Assembly (NCBI RefSeq): GCF_027944115.1
Contig: NZ_JAPJZI010000001.1
Span: forward strand, 2,852,001 to 2,916,000
Direction of reading: 5' to 3'
Origin: Hoeflea prorocentri
Lineage (GTDB): Bacteria > Pseudomonadota > Alphaproteobacteria > Rhizobiales > Rhizobiaceae
DNA: 64,000 bases
In this document: piece by piece, positions 15,744-24,342 of the stretch
Numbering within the stretch: the stretch's first letter is position 1
Layout: every line of letters begins with the position of its first letter
Program-made: the position numbers and the translations under genes
The notes under the pieces: generated by a model
Databases searched by the model: none
The model's input: only the letters and a program-made list of their open reading frames with translations
Told to the model about the DNA's origin: nothing

Positions 15744-16714
15744 TTGTGTCGCGACCTTACCGCTATCAATCCTCCGGCCATCACGACAACGACCATGATT
15801 GTGCCTTCAACAATGGCTGTGACATTGGGATCGACCGACAGCAGCGCCAGATCCGTGCGCACCAGGCGCAAGATGATGACCGCGATGATCGGGCCGATCA
15901 GGCCGCCACGCCCGCCTCCCAAGGTGACGCCGCCGAGAACGACGGCCGCGACACTGGCCAACAGATACGGCCCTGGAATGGGCGCTCCGATGCCGGTGCT
16001 TGCCGTCAGCACCAATCCGCCCATGGCGGCGAACAGCCCGGCCATGGCATAGGCGGCGATCTTCGTTCTGTTGACCGACACCCCGGAGCGGAACGCGGCG
16101 AGGCTGGACGAGCCGATCGCATAGACCGACAGGCCGAAGCGGGAGCGGCGAAACGGCCACCACACCACGCCGATGCACACAACAAGCAAAATGAAAGATT
16201 TCGGAACAAACTGCGTGATGCTTTCCGGAACCCCGTAAATCGAGACGGAACCGACCAGAAGGCCCATCAGCCAGTCAGCCGCCCCGCCGCCAGGCGCCTT
16301 CAGGATCATCAGCGCAACACCCTCCCAGACGAAGAGCATGGCAAGGGTTACGACAATGTCCGGCACTCTGGTGAAGACAATCAGCATGCCGTTGATCGCA
16401 CCCATGCAGACCCCGACCAGCAGTACGAACGGAACCACCCAGAGGGCCGCCTGCTCGCTTGCTCCGTCCATCAGCACTGCCGCCGTGACGCTGGCGACAG
16501 CCATCATCGAGGCAATGGACAGATCGATGCCGCCGGCGATCACCACAATCGCCTGTGCGGCCGTCGCGAAGGCGAATGGCAAAGCGGCGCGCGCCAGTGC
16601 TTCAAGCCCGGAGGCGCCGTAGTTCGGCTGGATGATCTTGGTGAAAACAAAGAGCATTGCGAGGATGACGCAAAGCCCGATATTCCAGTAATGGCTGCGA
16701 AGAAATTTCAGCAC
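15740..16714 (-). CDS. Ribose-type ABC transporter permease (RbsC family) 1
   Basis: A 324-residue membrane permease of the same family, with the signature IAGGIDLSIASMMAVASVT and LGGVTLGGGRGGLIGPIIAVIIL. It begins with GTG at 16714 (GTG CTG AAA TTT), seven bases after the ATPase stop, and ends in a four-base overlap with the next permease. It forms part of the transmembrane channel of the sugar importer whose binding protein is encoded upstream in the same operon. Confidence 0.92.
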   Translation of the reverse strand: MLKFLRSHYWNIGLCVILAMLFVFTKIIQPNYGASGLEALARAALPFAFATAAQAIVVIAGGIDLSIASMMAVASVTAAVLMDGASEQAALWVVPFVLLVGVCMGAINGMLIVFTRVPDIVVTLAMLFVWEGVALMILKAPGGGAADWLMGLLVGSVSIYGVPESITQFVPKSFILLVVCIGVVWWPFRRSRFGLSVYAIGSSSLAAFRSGVSVNRTKIAAYAMAGLFAAMGGLVLTASTGIGAPIPGPYLLASVAAVVLGGVTLGGGRGGLIGPIIAVIILRLVRTDLALLSVDPNVTAIVEGTIMVVVVMAGGLIAVRSRHK

Positions 16715-16721
16715 CGCGCGC

Positions 16722-18236
16722 TCACACTACAGTTTCTTGTTCTGGGGAAGGCGAGGCCCTGCTCAAGCCATAAGCGGCGCGCATGAGGGTCGGCTCATCG
16801 GCGTCCCGGACATGCATCTGATCAACAACCCGGCCTCCGAAGATGACAATGGCCCGGTCACAGGCCAACTGGATCTCCTCAAGCTCCGAAGTATAAAGCA
16901 GGACGGATGAACCCTGCTCGGCGAGCTCGCGCAAGAGCGGGTAGATTTCACGCTTGGTCCTGACATCGATGCCGCGGGTCGGATCGAAACACAACAATGT
17001 GCGGACACCGAGGGCGATCCAGCGCGCAATGGTGACCTTTTGCTGATTGCCGCCCGAAAGCCGCTGGACCTCGCCCTGCGCACGGGTATCGATCTGCAGC
17101 CGCTCGATGGCGGCGTCCACCTTGTTCTTTTCAGCGGACATATTGATCAGCCCCCATTGCGAGGGGTGCGTATGGAAGGGCATCGCGATGTTCTCACGCA
17201 CGGAGCGCTGCATCAGCAGGGCGTCCGCCCGATCGCCCGGCACATAGACATGGCCGGCTGCGATTGCATCGGCGGGATGGTGAAATTCCTGAATCGCGCC
17301 GTCGATTTCGATGGTTCCGCCCGTCGGGCGGATCATGCCGGCGAGGGCTTCGAACAGTTCGTCCTGCCCCTGCCCTTCAAGCCCGGCAACACCAAGAACC
17401 TCGCCCGCGTTGAGGTCAAAGGAGACATCAACCAGCTTGCTGGCAGCCGCGAGGTTACGCACACTCAGGCGCGGCACTGCGTCGGAACCTGCGAGTGCCT
17501 CCGGCTTTGAAATAGCCGAGGCCTTTCTTGCCGCTTGTACCGGTGCGCCCAACATCAACTCAACGATGTGATCTTCAATGCCATCCTCGATGGCGACATC
17601 ACCCACCGTCTCTCCGTCGCGCAACACGTTGGCGCGATCACAAACGGCGGAGATTTCCGGGAAGCGATGGGAAATGTAGATCACCGAACGATCAAGCTCT
17701 TTCTGCTTGCGCACCACATCCAGAACCTTGTCCACCATGTCGGTGGGCAGAGCTGCGGTCATCTCGTCGAGCAGCAGAACGTCCGGCTCGCTGGCAAGGG
17801 CACGCGCCAGATCCAGCACGCGCTGGATGGCCAGCGGCAAACGATAAGCCGCTTCGCTCATATCCAGTTTCTGGACGCCCAATTCATTGACCCAATGACG
17901 GAAGGCCTCAACCGGCGTGTTGCCGAGACGCAGATTGTCGAGGACATCCAGATCGGGAATGAGGGAAGGCTCCTGGTAGACGGGAACCAGGCCCGCTGAT
18001 CGCGCATCCGCAGGTGATCTGACGGCATGTTTCCTGCCCTTGATCAGAATGTCGCCGGAACTAGGCGCGATCGCACCGGTCAGGATTTTAACGAGTGTCG
18101 ATTTTCCCGCTCCGTTGGCTCCCATCAGGGCAACGATCTCGCCGCTCGCCAGCTCCAGCGAGGCGTTGCTCAAAGCCACGACAGCACCATAGGTCTTGCT
18201 CACGCCCTTGGCACTCAAGAGGGGGCTGTTTGCCAT
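16722..18236 (-). CDS. Ribose-type ABC transporter double ATP-binding protein (RbsA/MglA family)
   Basis: A 504-residue protein with two ATPase halves. The first (about 5-240) has Walker A GANGAGKST and Walker B VLLLDEMTAAL, but its signature motif is replaced by RLPLAIQRVLDLARA. The second (about 260-495) has a degenerate Walker A (GLEGQGQDE) but a good signature LSGGNQQKV and CFDPTRGIDV. Such asymmetry is usual for this family. ATG 18236 is preferred to ATG 18257 because AAGGA lies upstream of it and the start matches family members. It energises the two downstream permeases. A GC hairpin with a T-run separates it from the binding-protein gene. Confidence 0.92.
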   Translation of the reverse strand: MANSPLLSAKGVSKTYGAVVALSNASLELASGEIVALMGANGAGKSTLVKILTGAIAPSSGDILIKGRKHAVRSPADARSAGLVPVYQEPSLIPDLDVLDNLRLGNTPVEAFRHWVNELGVQKLDMSEAAYRLPLAIQRVLDLARALASEPDVLLLDEMTAALPTDMVDKVLDVVRKQKELDRSVIYISHRFPEISAVCDRANVLRDGETVGDVAIEDGIEDHIVELMLGAPVQAARKASAISKPEALAGSDAVPRLSVRNLAAASKLVDVSFDLNAGEVLGVAGLEGQGQDELFEALAGMIRPTGGTIEIDGAIQEFHHPADAIAAGHVYVPGDRADALLMQRSVRENIAMPFHTHPSQWGLINMSAEKNKVDAAIERLQIDTRAQGEVQRLSGGNQQKVTIARWIALGVRTLLCFDPTRGIDVRTKREIYPLLRELAEQGSSVLLYTSELEEIQLACDRAIVIFGGRVVDQMHVRDADEPTLMRAAYGLSRASPSPEQETVV

Positions 18237-18260
18237 GGAGCCGGCCGTCCTTGTCATAGA

Positions 18261-18305
18261 GGGAAAAACAGGACCGGGCCGGCGGGTTCTTCGGCCCGCC
18301 GGTCC
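18261..18305 (-). terminator. Intra-operon hairpin (attenuator) after the sugar-binding-protein gene
   Basis: On the minus strand a stem CCGGCGGG / CCCGCCGG (18295-18302 with 18279-18286) is followed by TGTTTTTCCC at 18270-18261. This has the form of an intrinsic terminator between the binding-protein gene and the ATPase gene. Partial read-through would give the excess of binding protein that such importers need. Confidence 0.7.
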
Positions 18306-18322
18306 GTGTTTTTTCTATCAGC

Positions 18323-19351
18323 CTACTCGCCGGGGCCCTTACAGGCGATGATCTGTTCCTTGGTGTAGTTCGTCCATCCGGGGATGAAGATCGAAACAGG
18401 CCACTCAGGGTCCAGCGACGGATCGGCAGCAGCCATGAGCTGCTCCTTGCCTTCCTTCGTTGCGTTCTGCCAGAGTTCCGGGTCCACCAGAACCGTACGT
18501 GCAGCCGGTTTTTCGCCTTCAAGCAGCTTGATGGCCAGCGCCACACCGGCACCGCCGACCGAGCCGGGGTTCGTGACGGCTGCACCGACAAGACCATCGA
18601 CACTGTTCAACTGGCCGACAAAACCGGCGTTGTCGGCACCGACAATCGGAACCAGCGGCGTATCGGATTCGACGAAAGCATCGACGATCACATTGTCGAT
18701 GCCGGACGTCCAGACGCCATCAAACGGGATGCCTGTGGCGATGTAGTCGAGGATCTGCTGCTTTCCCTGATCCTGCTGCCATCCGGTGAAGACCTCATGG
18801 GCAACCTTGACATCCGGAAACTCCGCCAGGGCGCGCTTGAAGCCCTTGTCGCGATCATCATCCGCCGATGCGCCCGCAGCGCCGCGCATATAGACGACCG
18901 AACCCTTGCCGCCGATCTCCTCGAACAGCCATTTGGCGCCAAGATAGGCATATTCTTCCTGGTTGTTGGACAGCACATAGGCCGATTCCTCGGATACCGA
19001 CTGGTCAACGGCGACGACAACAATGCCCTTGTCCGTGGCAGCCTTGATCGCCGGGCTCACGCCGTCCGGGTTTGCCGGATTGATAACGATTGCATCGACG
19101 CCCGCCTGGATCAGGTTGTTGATGTCCTCAATCTGACCAGCGGCATCGGTGTTGCGATGCGCAATGTTCAGAGACTTCACCTTGCCCGATGCCAGCGCTT
19201 CGGCCTTCATGGCGCAAACCATTTCCTCGCGCCAGCCATTGCCCTGCACGGTGTTGGAAATGCCGATCGTGTAGTCCATCGCCATTGCCGAACCCATCAG
19301 GCTCATTGTGAACGCCCCCAACAGGGTGGCTTTCAGAATTTTCTTTTTCAT
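18323..19351 (-). CDS. Ribose-type ABC transporter substrate-binding protein
   Basis: A 342-residue periplasmic sugar-binding protein. A signal peptide spans about residues 1-24 (cut after SAMA). The mature protein is of the type I binding fold (GISNTVQGNGWREEM at the start; INNLIQAGVDAIVINPANPDG; VVAVDQSVS), as in RbsB, MocB and inositol-binding proteins. A strong ribosome site GGAGGAGACC precedes the ATG. It delivers substrate to the permeases encoded downstream. Given the neighbours (inositol-type dehydrogenases, isomerase, SDRs), the ligand is likely a cyclic polyol, a rare sugar or a derivative; not provable here. Confidence 0.92.
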   Translation of the reverse strand: MKKKILKATLLGAFTMSLMGSAMAMDYTIGISNTVQGNGWREEMVCAMKAEALASGKVKSLNIAHRNTDAAGQIEDINNLIQAGVDAIVINPANPDGVSPAIKAATDKGIVVVAVDQSVSEESAYVLSNNQEEYAYLGAKWLFEEIGGKGSVVYMRGAAGASADDDRDKGFKRALAEFPDVKVAHEVFTGWQQDQGKQQILDYIATGIPFDGVWTSGIDNVIVDAFVESDTPLVPIVGADNAGFVGQLNSVDGLVGAAVTNPGSVGGAGVALAIKLLEGEKPAARTVLVDPELWQNATKEGKEQLMAAADPSLDPEWPVSIFIPGWTNYTKEQIIACKGPGE

Positions 19352-19407
19352 CTTGGTCTCCTCCTTGTCATATCCCTAATTTCGGCCGGCCCGGGACGGG
19401 CCTGTTT

Positions 19408-20322
19408 TCATTTTACAAACGGCCGCAATACATCCCGCGCGAGCAGGAATCCTCTTTTCACCAGTTCCTCCGTTCCTTCAAAATCGCGATCTTCGTGTTC
19501 GATGATGACGGGGCCGTCATAGCTAGCCCGATAAAGTCCGGCGAAGAAGTCGGCCCAGTTCACATCGCCGAGGCCCGGCAGGCGCGGCACCTGCCAGCCC
19601 ATGCCTGCCGACAGGATTCCACGATCATAAAGACCGTCGCGGTCGATCATCAGATCCTTGGCGTGGACATGGAACATATGGCCACCGAATTCGCGGATGA
19701 AGCGATCCTGATCGATCATCTGCAAAATCAGGTGGCTCGGGTCGAAATTCATGCCGACCTCGCCGTCCCAGCTCTCGATGATACGGCGCCAGATACGTGG
19801 CGAATAGGCAATGTTGTGTCCGCCCGGCCATTCATCGTAGCTAAAGATCATCGGGCAGTTTTCGAAGGCGATCTTCACACCGCAATCGCGGGCGTGGGCA
19901 ATGATGTCAGGCCAGACCTGAAGCGCGCTTTCCCAGTTTTCGTCAATATTTCTGGACGCATCGCCGCCGCAAAACGTGTTGACGACGGAAAGCCCCATAT
20001 GACCGGCCGCGGCAATCACCAGCTTGAGATGCTCGATGACCGTGTTGCGGTGATCCTCGTCCGGGTGGAGCGGGTTGGGGTAGTAGCCCAGAGCCGACAC
20101 TGTCAGACCCTTGTCGGACAGCGTCGCAACAATATCGCTTGCCTCTGACTTGCCGATATTGGCGACATCGATATGGCTGGTGCCCGCATAACGCCGCGTC
20201 GGGCCTTTGGATACCGGCCAACAGGCAATCTCCAGCGCCTCAAAACCCGATGCGACGGACCAATCGGCAACGTCCATCAAGGGCACATCGGGAAAAGGTG
20301 CTGTCAGTAGTCCAAGTTGCAT
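19408..20322 (-). CDS. Sugar phosphate isomerase/epimerase (xylose-isomerase-like TIM barrel)
   Basis: A 304-residue cytosolic protein of the AP endonuclease family 2 fold, related to IolE/IolI, MocC and ketose 3-epimerases. Recognisable barrel strands include LEIACWPVSKG, VNTFCGGDAS, VKIAFENCPM (metal-binding Glu), VGMNFDPSHL (metal-binding Asp and His), FHVHAKD (His) and PVIIEHED (Glu), so the divalent-metal site is intact. It is the fourth gene of the minus-strand set SDR, dehydrogenase, isomerase, binding protein. It would convert an inosose or ketose intermediate. MocC of rhizopine catabolism belongs to the same superfamily. Confidence 0.88.
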   Translation of the reverse strand: MQLGLLTAPFPDVPLMDVADWSVASGFEALEIACWPVSKGPTRRYAGTSHIDVANIGKSEASDIVATLSDKGLTVSALGYYPNPLHPDEDHRNTVIEHLKLVIAAAGHMGLSVVNTFCGGDASRNIDENWESALQVWPDIIAHARDCGVKIAFENCPMIFSYDEWPGGHNIAYSPRIWRRIIESWDGEVGMNFDPSHLILQMIDQDRFIREFGGHMFHVHAKDLMIDRDGLYDRGILSAGMGWQVPRLPGLGDVNWADFFAGLYRASYDGPVIIEHEDRDFEGTEELVKRGFLLARDVLRPFVK

Positions 20323-20354
20323 GCTTCCTCCATCGGTCTGTGCATGACGTTTTC

Positions 20355-21518
20355 CTAGTGGCGGATGTCGACCCAGCGCCCCTGGCGCGCGCTTTCAAGA
20401 ACGGCATCACATACGAGCATCTCGTAGTGGCCGTCGGCAAAACTGGCGTAGCCCGCTTCGGACGGCGCATGCCCCGCAGCAACCGCCGCGTAAATCTCGC
20501 GGAAAAGGGCGAAAAATGAATCGGCAAACCCCTCGACATGACCGCCCGGCAAGGCCGCTGCCGCCGCTCCCCTTGCATTCATCAAGGCGGCATCGCGCTG
20601 CAGGATCTGGTTGGGTTCATCCCTGTGACCGATCCACAGATGATCGGGCGTTTCGGAATTCCATGCGGCAGAGGACTTCGATCCATCGATCTGCCATTGC
20701 AGCGAGTTCTTTCTGCCCGCGCTGACCTGGCTGATCACAACAGAGCCGCGGGCGCCGTTTTCGTAACGCAGCAACAGCAGCGCCGTATCATCCGTCGTGA
20801 TTTCTGTCGGTTTTGTGTTGGTGGAGCGCTCCTTGGAAAAGGTCTCGACCGGCCCGAGCGGTTGCTGCCTTGTCTTCAAGAATGTCGACAGTTCGGCCAT
20901 TACGGATGTGACTTTCAGACCGGTGATATAGCTCGTCAGGTCGATCCAGTGGGTGCCGATGTCTCCGACTGCCCGCAAATGGCCGCCCTTGTCGGCCTCC
21001 AGCCGCCAGTTCCAATCGGTGTCGTGCAGCAGCCAATCCTGCATGTAATGGCCGGAAATCAGCCGGATATCGCCGAAAGCGCCAGTTGCCGCCATCCCGC
21101 GTGCATGCTGATTGAGCGGATAGAACCTGATGTTGTAGTTGACCGCGGTGATCAGATTGCCGGCCTGTGCCAACTCCACGAGTTCGGCGGATTCCGCTGA
21201 GGTCATGGTCAGCGGTTTTTCACAGACCACATGCCGGCCCGCCGCCAGGATCTGCTTGACCTGCTGATGGTGAAACTGGTTGGGGGACGTCACATGAACG
21301 ACCTGAACCGCCGGGTCTCTCAACAATTCGTCCAGATCCGCATAGGCTTTTGCAACGCCTATCGCATCCGCCGCCGTCCTGCCCCGCTCAGGTGAGGAAC
21401 CGAGCAGGCCGACCACGTTCACACCCAAACGGCGCAAAGCCTGAGCATGCACCGTGCCGATAAAACCGGTGCCGATCACCGCCGCTCCAATAGCGCCGAT
21501 ATCACTCCCCTCACGCAA
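20355..21518 (-). CDS. Gfo/Idh/MocA family NAD(P)-dependent dehydrogenase 3
   Basis: A 387-residue oxidoreductase with a clear Rossmann motif GTGFIGTVHAQALRRLG at about residues 16-32, the canonical VCEKPLTMTS motif and a C-terminal domain containing GDIGTHWIDLTSY, with the conserved Asp and His of the active site. The start is TTG at 21518, overlapping the stop of the preceding SDR by eight bases; no better start is seen. It belongs to a subgroup annotated as glucose-fructose oxidoreductase or inositol 2-dehydrogenase-like. Probably the first redox step after uptake. Confidence 0.88.
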   Translation of the reverse strand: MREGSDIGAIGAAVIGTGFIGTVHAQALRRLGVNVVGLLGSSPERGRTAADAIGVAKAYADLDELLRDPAVQVVHVTSPNQFHHQQVKQILAAGRHVVCEKPLTMTSAESAELVELAQAGNLITAVNYNIRFYPLNQHARGMAATGAFGDIRLISGHYMQDWLLHDTDWNWRLEADKGGHLRAVGDIGTHWIDLTSYITGLKVTSVMAELSTFLKTRQQPLGPVETFSKERSTNTKPTEITTDDTALLLLRYENGARGSVVISQVSAGRKNSLQWQIDGSKSSAAWNSETPDHLWIGHRDEPNQILQRDAALMNARGAAAAALPGGHVEGFADSFFALFREIYAAVAAGHAPSEAGYASFADGHYEMLVCDAVLESARQGRWVDIRH

Positions 21519-22239
21519 CCGAATAGCCTCCGTCTACACTCAGACATGTGCCGGTCATGAAAGACGCGGCGGGCGACGCCAGGAACAGTGCCGGGCCGGC
21601 CAGATCTTCCGGCGCGCCCCAACGGCCCATGGGCGTGCGGGCATTCACCGCTTCAACATGGCTGGAATTGGTTCTGCTTTTTGCCGACTGCTCGGTGATG
21701 ATGAAGCCCGGTGCGATGCAATTGACGCGAATATTGAACTGCGCCCAGGCCATCGCCAGGGATTTGGTCAGCTGTCGGACAGCGGCTTTCGATGCGCCAT
21801 AGGCCGGGTTCATCGGGCTGCCGAAGGAGGCATACATCGACGCGATGTTGATGACGTTGCCCTGGCTGCGTTTGAGATGTTCAAGAAAGGCCGACGACAT
21901 GCGGAAAGTGCCTTCCAGATTGACATCAATGACCTTGCCGAAGAACTCCGGGTCCATTTCCTCGCCCCGGGAGGTTATGGCTGCGCAGTTGACCAGAACA
22001 TCCAGCTCATCCGTCTCGGCTGCCAGATCTGCGATGTCGGAGGCATCGGTGACATTGATCTGCATGTAGCGATAACGGCCACGGTCCGCCTCGGCGGGCT
22101 CCGGCTCCACCCCGGTAATCGTGACATCCGCACCGCCTGCCTTGAACGATGCGGCAATCGCCGAACCGATCCCCGCGCGGCTTGCGCCGACAACCAGAAC
22201 ATTGCGTGAGGAGAAATTAAAAACACTGTCGGGGTTCAT
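21511..22239 (-). CDS. Short-chain dehydrogenase/reductase 2
   Basis: A 242-residue classical SDR. The cofactor loop is VVGASRAGIGSAIA (TGxxxGxG type), with NCAAIT in place of NNAG, and the catalytic YGASK motif is present together with an upstream Ser (NVINIASMYAS). ATG 22239, after GGAGACGGAC, gives the normal length; the frame continues 44 codons further into the operator region. It ends at the start of dehydrogenase 3. NAD(H)-linked oxidation of a polyol or its derivative is likely. Its promoter contains a two-arm RpiR-like site. Confidence 0.9.
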   Translation of the reverse strand: MNPDSVFNFSSRNVLVVGASRAGIGSAIAASFKAGGADVTITGVEPEPAEADRGRYRYMQINVTDASDIADLAAETDELDVLVNCAAITSRGEEMDPEFFGKVIDVNLEGTFRMSSAFLEHLKRSQGNVINIASMYASFGSPMNPAYGASKAAVRQLTKSLAMAWAQFNIRVNCIAPGFIITEQSAKSRTNSSHVEAVNARTPMGRWGAPEDLAGPALFLASPAASFMTGTCLSVDGGYSVA

Positions 22240-22292
22240 GTCCGTCTCCGTTTTCGCTTTCACTCTTCCACGCAAAAAAAGCTTATGCAACA

Positions 22293-22322
22293 ATATTTTC
22301 ATTTTTACGAATATGAAAATAT
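22293..22322. promoter_or_regulatory. RpiR-like operator before SDR 2
   Basis: ATATTTTCAT (22293-22302) and ATGAAAATAT (22313-22322) are 10-base perfect inverted arms with 10 bases between, so the arm centres are two helical turns apart. A related AT-rich stretch TTTTCAAAATTTCAAA follows at 22365-22380. The GAAAAT core is shared with the site upstream of SDR 1, so both are probably bound by the RpiR protein encoded between them. Confidence 0.65.
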
Positions 22323-22383
22323 CCGTGTCCCCTCCATTGCTCCGCCGCTGCTGATTTCCTTTTATTTTCAAAATTTCAAACTG

Positions 22384-23250
22384 TTACGCCAGTTTCCTGC
22401 TAAGACTCACAATCAGGCTCTGGCACAAAACAAAAGCCGGAACCTGTGAACGAAAGTGCCCGAGATGCGCTTCCTTGACGTAGAGAACATGATCAGCAAG
22501 TCCGACCACCGGGCTCAGTTCATTGTCGGTAATCGCGAGCACCGGAATTTGTCTTTCCGCCGCCATTTCGGCGACATCGACCGTTTCTGCGGTGTAGTCG
22601 TCGAACGTCAAAAGCAGGACAGCATCGTTTTTCCTGATGGCCCTGACCTGCTCAACGCGCATGGCCCCTAGATTATCAATCAGGTGAACAGGCTTGCCGA
22701 CCTTGGCGAGACCGTAAAAGGAATAGGCACCAATGCCGAAGGCACCGCGCGCCGCGCAGATATGGATCGCCTCACAGTCGGCCATCGCGTCAACAAAGGA
22801 TTGCAGCGCGCCGTCATCGACATCCTCTCTCAGCCGCAGCAGTGAATCGACAGCCGTCTGGACGAAGGTATCGAATATGGCCCGTGGCTGCTCGAGATCG
22901 AGTTCGTTCTCGCCGCTCTTTATGCGCGCGTCTCCAAGCGCCTTGATGCGATCGGCGTAGGTCATGCGCGGTCCGACGAGTCGCTGACGGAAAACGTCCT
23001 GCAGGTCCGCAAAACCGGCAAACCCCAGTTCCTTTGCGAAACGGGTGATGTTGGCGGCTGGCACGCCGGCGAGTTTCGATAGTCCGACAATGTTGTAAAT
23101 CGCCACGTCCTCGGGATTGTTCAGAAAGAACTGGGCAATCTGGTTGAGGCGTTTGGGCAGGCTCTTTTGCCTGACCATCAGCGTTTCGACGAGGGACGCA
23201 TAGTCCTCGATCGGTTTTTGGCTTTTCGGTGCCTGTTTTGTCTTCGGCAT
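22384..23250 (-). CDS. RpiR/MurR family transcriptional regulator 1
   Basis: A 288-residue regulator with an N-terminal helix-turn-helix domain (about 25-95; SLPKRLNQIAQFFLNNPEDV then SKLAGVPAANITRFAKELGF) and a C-terminal SIS sugar-isomerase-like domain (about 130-280; ICAARGAFGIGAYSFYGLAKVG), which binds a phosphosugar or related effector. It is encoded between two SDR genes in the sugar transporter operon, and RpiR-like AT-rich palindromes lie before both. It likely controls the whole 14763-24113 unit, including itself. Confidence 0.92.
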   Translation of the reverse strand: MPKTKQAPKSQKPIEDYASLVETLMVRQKSLPKRLNQIAQFFLNNPEDVAIYNIVGLSKLAGVPAANITRFAKELGFAGFADLQDVFRQRLVGPRMTYADRIKALGDARIKSGENELDLEQPRAIFDTFVQTAVDSLLRLREDVDDGALQSFVDAMADCEAIHICAARGAFGIGAYSFYGLAKVGKPVHLIDNLGAMRVEQVRAIRKNDAVLLLTFDDYTAETVDVAEMAAERQIPVLAITDNELSPVVGLADHVLYVKEAHLGHFRSQVPAFVLCQSLIVSLSRKLA

Positions 23251-23327
23251 ATTTGCGCCTGTCTCCTGCGGCGAACAATCGCTGCTTCAATCTTGTTTCC
23301 GGGGGGCCGTTACCCGGCTGGCGGGTC

Positions 23328-24113
23328 TCAGCTGTCCACACCTCCTAACACCCATTGTTCCTGGTCCACGATGGATCCGGTCATCGGCGACGATACGTCG
23401 CTGAGGAGAAAAACGGACAGGCTGGCCACATCTTTGGGCGACAGCAGGCGTTTGAAAGGCTGCTGCGCCGCCGCCTCGTCAAGCCAGCCGGGCCCTTTGC
23501 CAAGCAACTCAGCCTGCATCGTGCGTTCGGCGGGGGTATCGGTCCATCCGACGTTGATGCCGTTGATGCGAATGCGGTCAAAACGGTGCTGGTGCGCTGC
23601 GTTTTTCGTGATCAACGAAAGCGCGGCCTTCGTTGCCGAATAAACCGTCAACTCGCCGCCACCGCCATGGGCGTTCATCGAAAGGATGTTCAGGATTTCG
23701 CCCGGACGCTTTTGCCTGCGCAACGTTCCGATCATGCGCTGCATCAGAAAAAACGGTTCCTTGGCATTGATCTGAAACAGTTCATCCCAGAGCTTGCGGG
23801 TGGCATCGAGCGTTGATCCGCGAGTCGTCAAACCGGCGCAATTGACCAAGGCGTCGATCCGGCCAAACCGGCTGGAGGCCTGATCGAACACGCGATCGGC
23901 CCCGCCTTCGATGGTCAGGTCTTCCACAACCAGATACGCCTCGGACCCGAGATCCGTCAATTCGGACACCGTCTGCTCTCCAGCACCGGTGTCGAGCCCC
24001 GATACGACAATTGCCTCTGCACCGCTTTTTGCGCATTCGACGGCAATCGCCCGGCCAATGCCCTGCGTTGAACCGGTAACAAGAACGATCTTGCCGTCGA
24101 CACGTGCTTCCAT
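23328..24113 (-). CDS. Short-chain dehydrogenase/reductase 1
   Basis: A 261-residue SDR with cofactor loop VTGSTQGIGRAIA, NCAGLT, the catalytic Ser in ILNILSMNAHGGGG and the YSATK motif. It is the first gene of the minus-strand sugar operon, 77 bases before the RpiR regulator. The DGKIVLVTGS opening follows a short tail from ATG 24113. Two TGAAAATTTTC-type palindromes lie 45-80 bases upstream. The substrate is not determinable; by context a polyol or sugar acid. Confidence 0.9.
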   Translation of the reverse strand: MEARVDGKIVLVTGSTQGIGRAIAVECAKSGAEAIVVSGLDTGAGEQTVSELTDLGSEAYLVVEDLTIEGGADRVFDQASSRFGRIDALVNCAGLTTRGSTLDATRKLWDELFQINAKEPFFLMQRMIGTLRRQKRPGEILNILSMNAHGGGGELTVYSATKAALSLITKNAAHQHRFDRIRINGINVGWTDTPAERTMQAELLGKGPGWLDEAAAQQPFKRLLSPKDVASLSVFLLSDVSSPMTGSIVDQEQWVLGGVDS

Positions 24114-24157
24114 CGGCTGCCACTTCCTCTCGCTTCACGGGTCCGAGCAATAGTAGA

Positions 24158-24191
24158 TGAAAATTTTCAAAATTATCAATATGAAAATTTC
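24158..24191. promoter_or_regulatory. Tandem RpiR-like operators before SDR 1
   Basis: TGAAAATTTTCA at 24158-24169 is a perfect 12-base palindrome. TGAAAATTTC at 24182-24191 repeats it, with starts 24 bases apart. Both precede the first gene of the operon that encodes an RpiR regulator. Confidence 0.7.
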
Positions 24192-24342
24192 TGCGTATAA
24201 GACAGTGTGTCCGGACGGGATGGAGCCGCCGTCCGGTACGTGCCTGGCGCCAGTGGTTTGAAAGCCGGTGAAATACGCCGTGCCGTAATTTAAGACACCG
24301 GCACGCCGCGCTGCGCAAAAGCCTTAAATATGGAGCGCCATT

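Noticed and set aside
15722-16786. A 354-codon plus-strand frame opposite the two permeases
   Set aside because: Antisense to clear permeases; composition (Asp/His/Arg-rich) is that of a shadow frame.
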